NCBI GenBank assembly: GCA_903813345.2
Contig: CAIIXF020000004.1
Span: forward strand, 17,781,513-17,841,512
DNA from: Owenia fusiformis
Taxonomy: Eukaryota > Annelida > Polychaeta > Sabellida > Oweniidae
DNA: 60,000 bases
Reading direction: 5' to 3'
Under the pieces are notes generated by a model. That model saw only the letters and a program-made list of their open reading frames with translations. It was not told the origin of the DNA and made no database searches. How positions within the stretch are numbered: the stretch's first letter is position 1; the number at the start of each line of letters is the position of its first letter. The translations under genes and the position numbers were made by a program. Of this stretch, positions 59,562-60,000 are shown in pieces.

Positions 59562-60000
59562 AAGAAAAAATGATTTCTACAGCTCCAAGCTGGAAATGTC
59601 GAGAAAAGCATACAAAGTAAAGTGCACTGCAAACATAATATAAAACATTGTAATTTTTAATAGATAGATATCACACAGAGAAGACAGATTATCAAAAATA
59701 TAATGAAAAATCATTAATTCTCACTGCCACACATTTTTATGATTGGAAGGTTTGCAAAAATGAAATACCTATATGGCATAATACAGCAGATACCATATAT
59801 GGGCATAAGGCAAGAAGCGAGAAATCAGATGAGAGGACCTATTAGGATAACAAGGACAAGAACACAAATAACCAAAGGCAAATATTGAGATAACTAAACA
59901 GCATGTGCATAGCCAGGCTGCCTGCACCAAAATTTCACAGAAATACTTTTATTTAGACATTCCTTCAAATAAGACTGTGGGAACAAAGTCCAGGTAATAT
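59562..60000. other. No feature seen
   Basis: AT-rich flank without convincing ORF, RNA gene or repeat. Confidence 0.4.

Overview
The window is animal nuclear DNA. It is AT-rich and intron-rich, full of short inverted-repeat transposons and minisatellites, and its genes are split by canonical GT/AG introns. Three conserved genes could be assembled exon by exon with every intron phase matching: CFAP300 (cilium assembly), a SHARK-type SH2-ankyrin-SH2 tyrosine kinase, and RNF7/RBX2 (cullin RING subunit). A SHARK kinase together with a ciliary assembly factor and abundant ACATGTA-type words fits an aquatic, probably marine, invertebrate (mollusc-like or another non-vertebrate bilaterian). The species cannot be named from sequence alone.

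Layout. 1-1325: no gene, one 33-bp palindrome. 1326-6023 (+): three-exon gene for a 606-residue type I membrane protein with a possible beta-trefoil-like N-terminal domain, a six-cysteine PAN/apple domain, a Ser/Thr-rich stalk, one membrane span and a short basic tail. 8341-18512 (-): CFAP300, seven exons, with an apparent 2-base deletion in exon 5. Its large last intron holds an intronless four-membrane-span gene on the opposite strand (11144-12199) and several small transposons; its first intron holds a CpG/CRE-rich promoter-like segment. 21313-47270 (-): SHARK kinase, 16 exons, 756 residues, apparently intact. Its introns carry a 0.9-kb satellite, an 85-bp minisatellite of about 35 units built from one of its own exon starts, an 8.15-kb LTR retrotransposon with nearly identical LTRs, a tRNA-like sequence, pogo-like elements and a large foldback element. 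48293-51620 (+): RNF7, three exons, head-to-head with SHARK across about 1 kb that contains a 588-bp MITE with a 9-bp target duplication. 51621-60000: RNF7 3' region with palindromes, small transposons, a 43-bp minisatellite, and a possible last exon of a further minus-strand gene.

The genes do not form a pathway. Two themes stand out. Divergent or nested gene pairs share space (SHARK/RNF7; the four-span gene inside CFAP300). Tandem arrays repeatedly begin exactly at coding boundaries: the CFAP300 stop codon, the four-span gene's stop codon, two SHARK splice acceptors and just past the SHARK stop codon.
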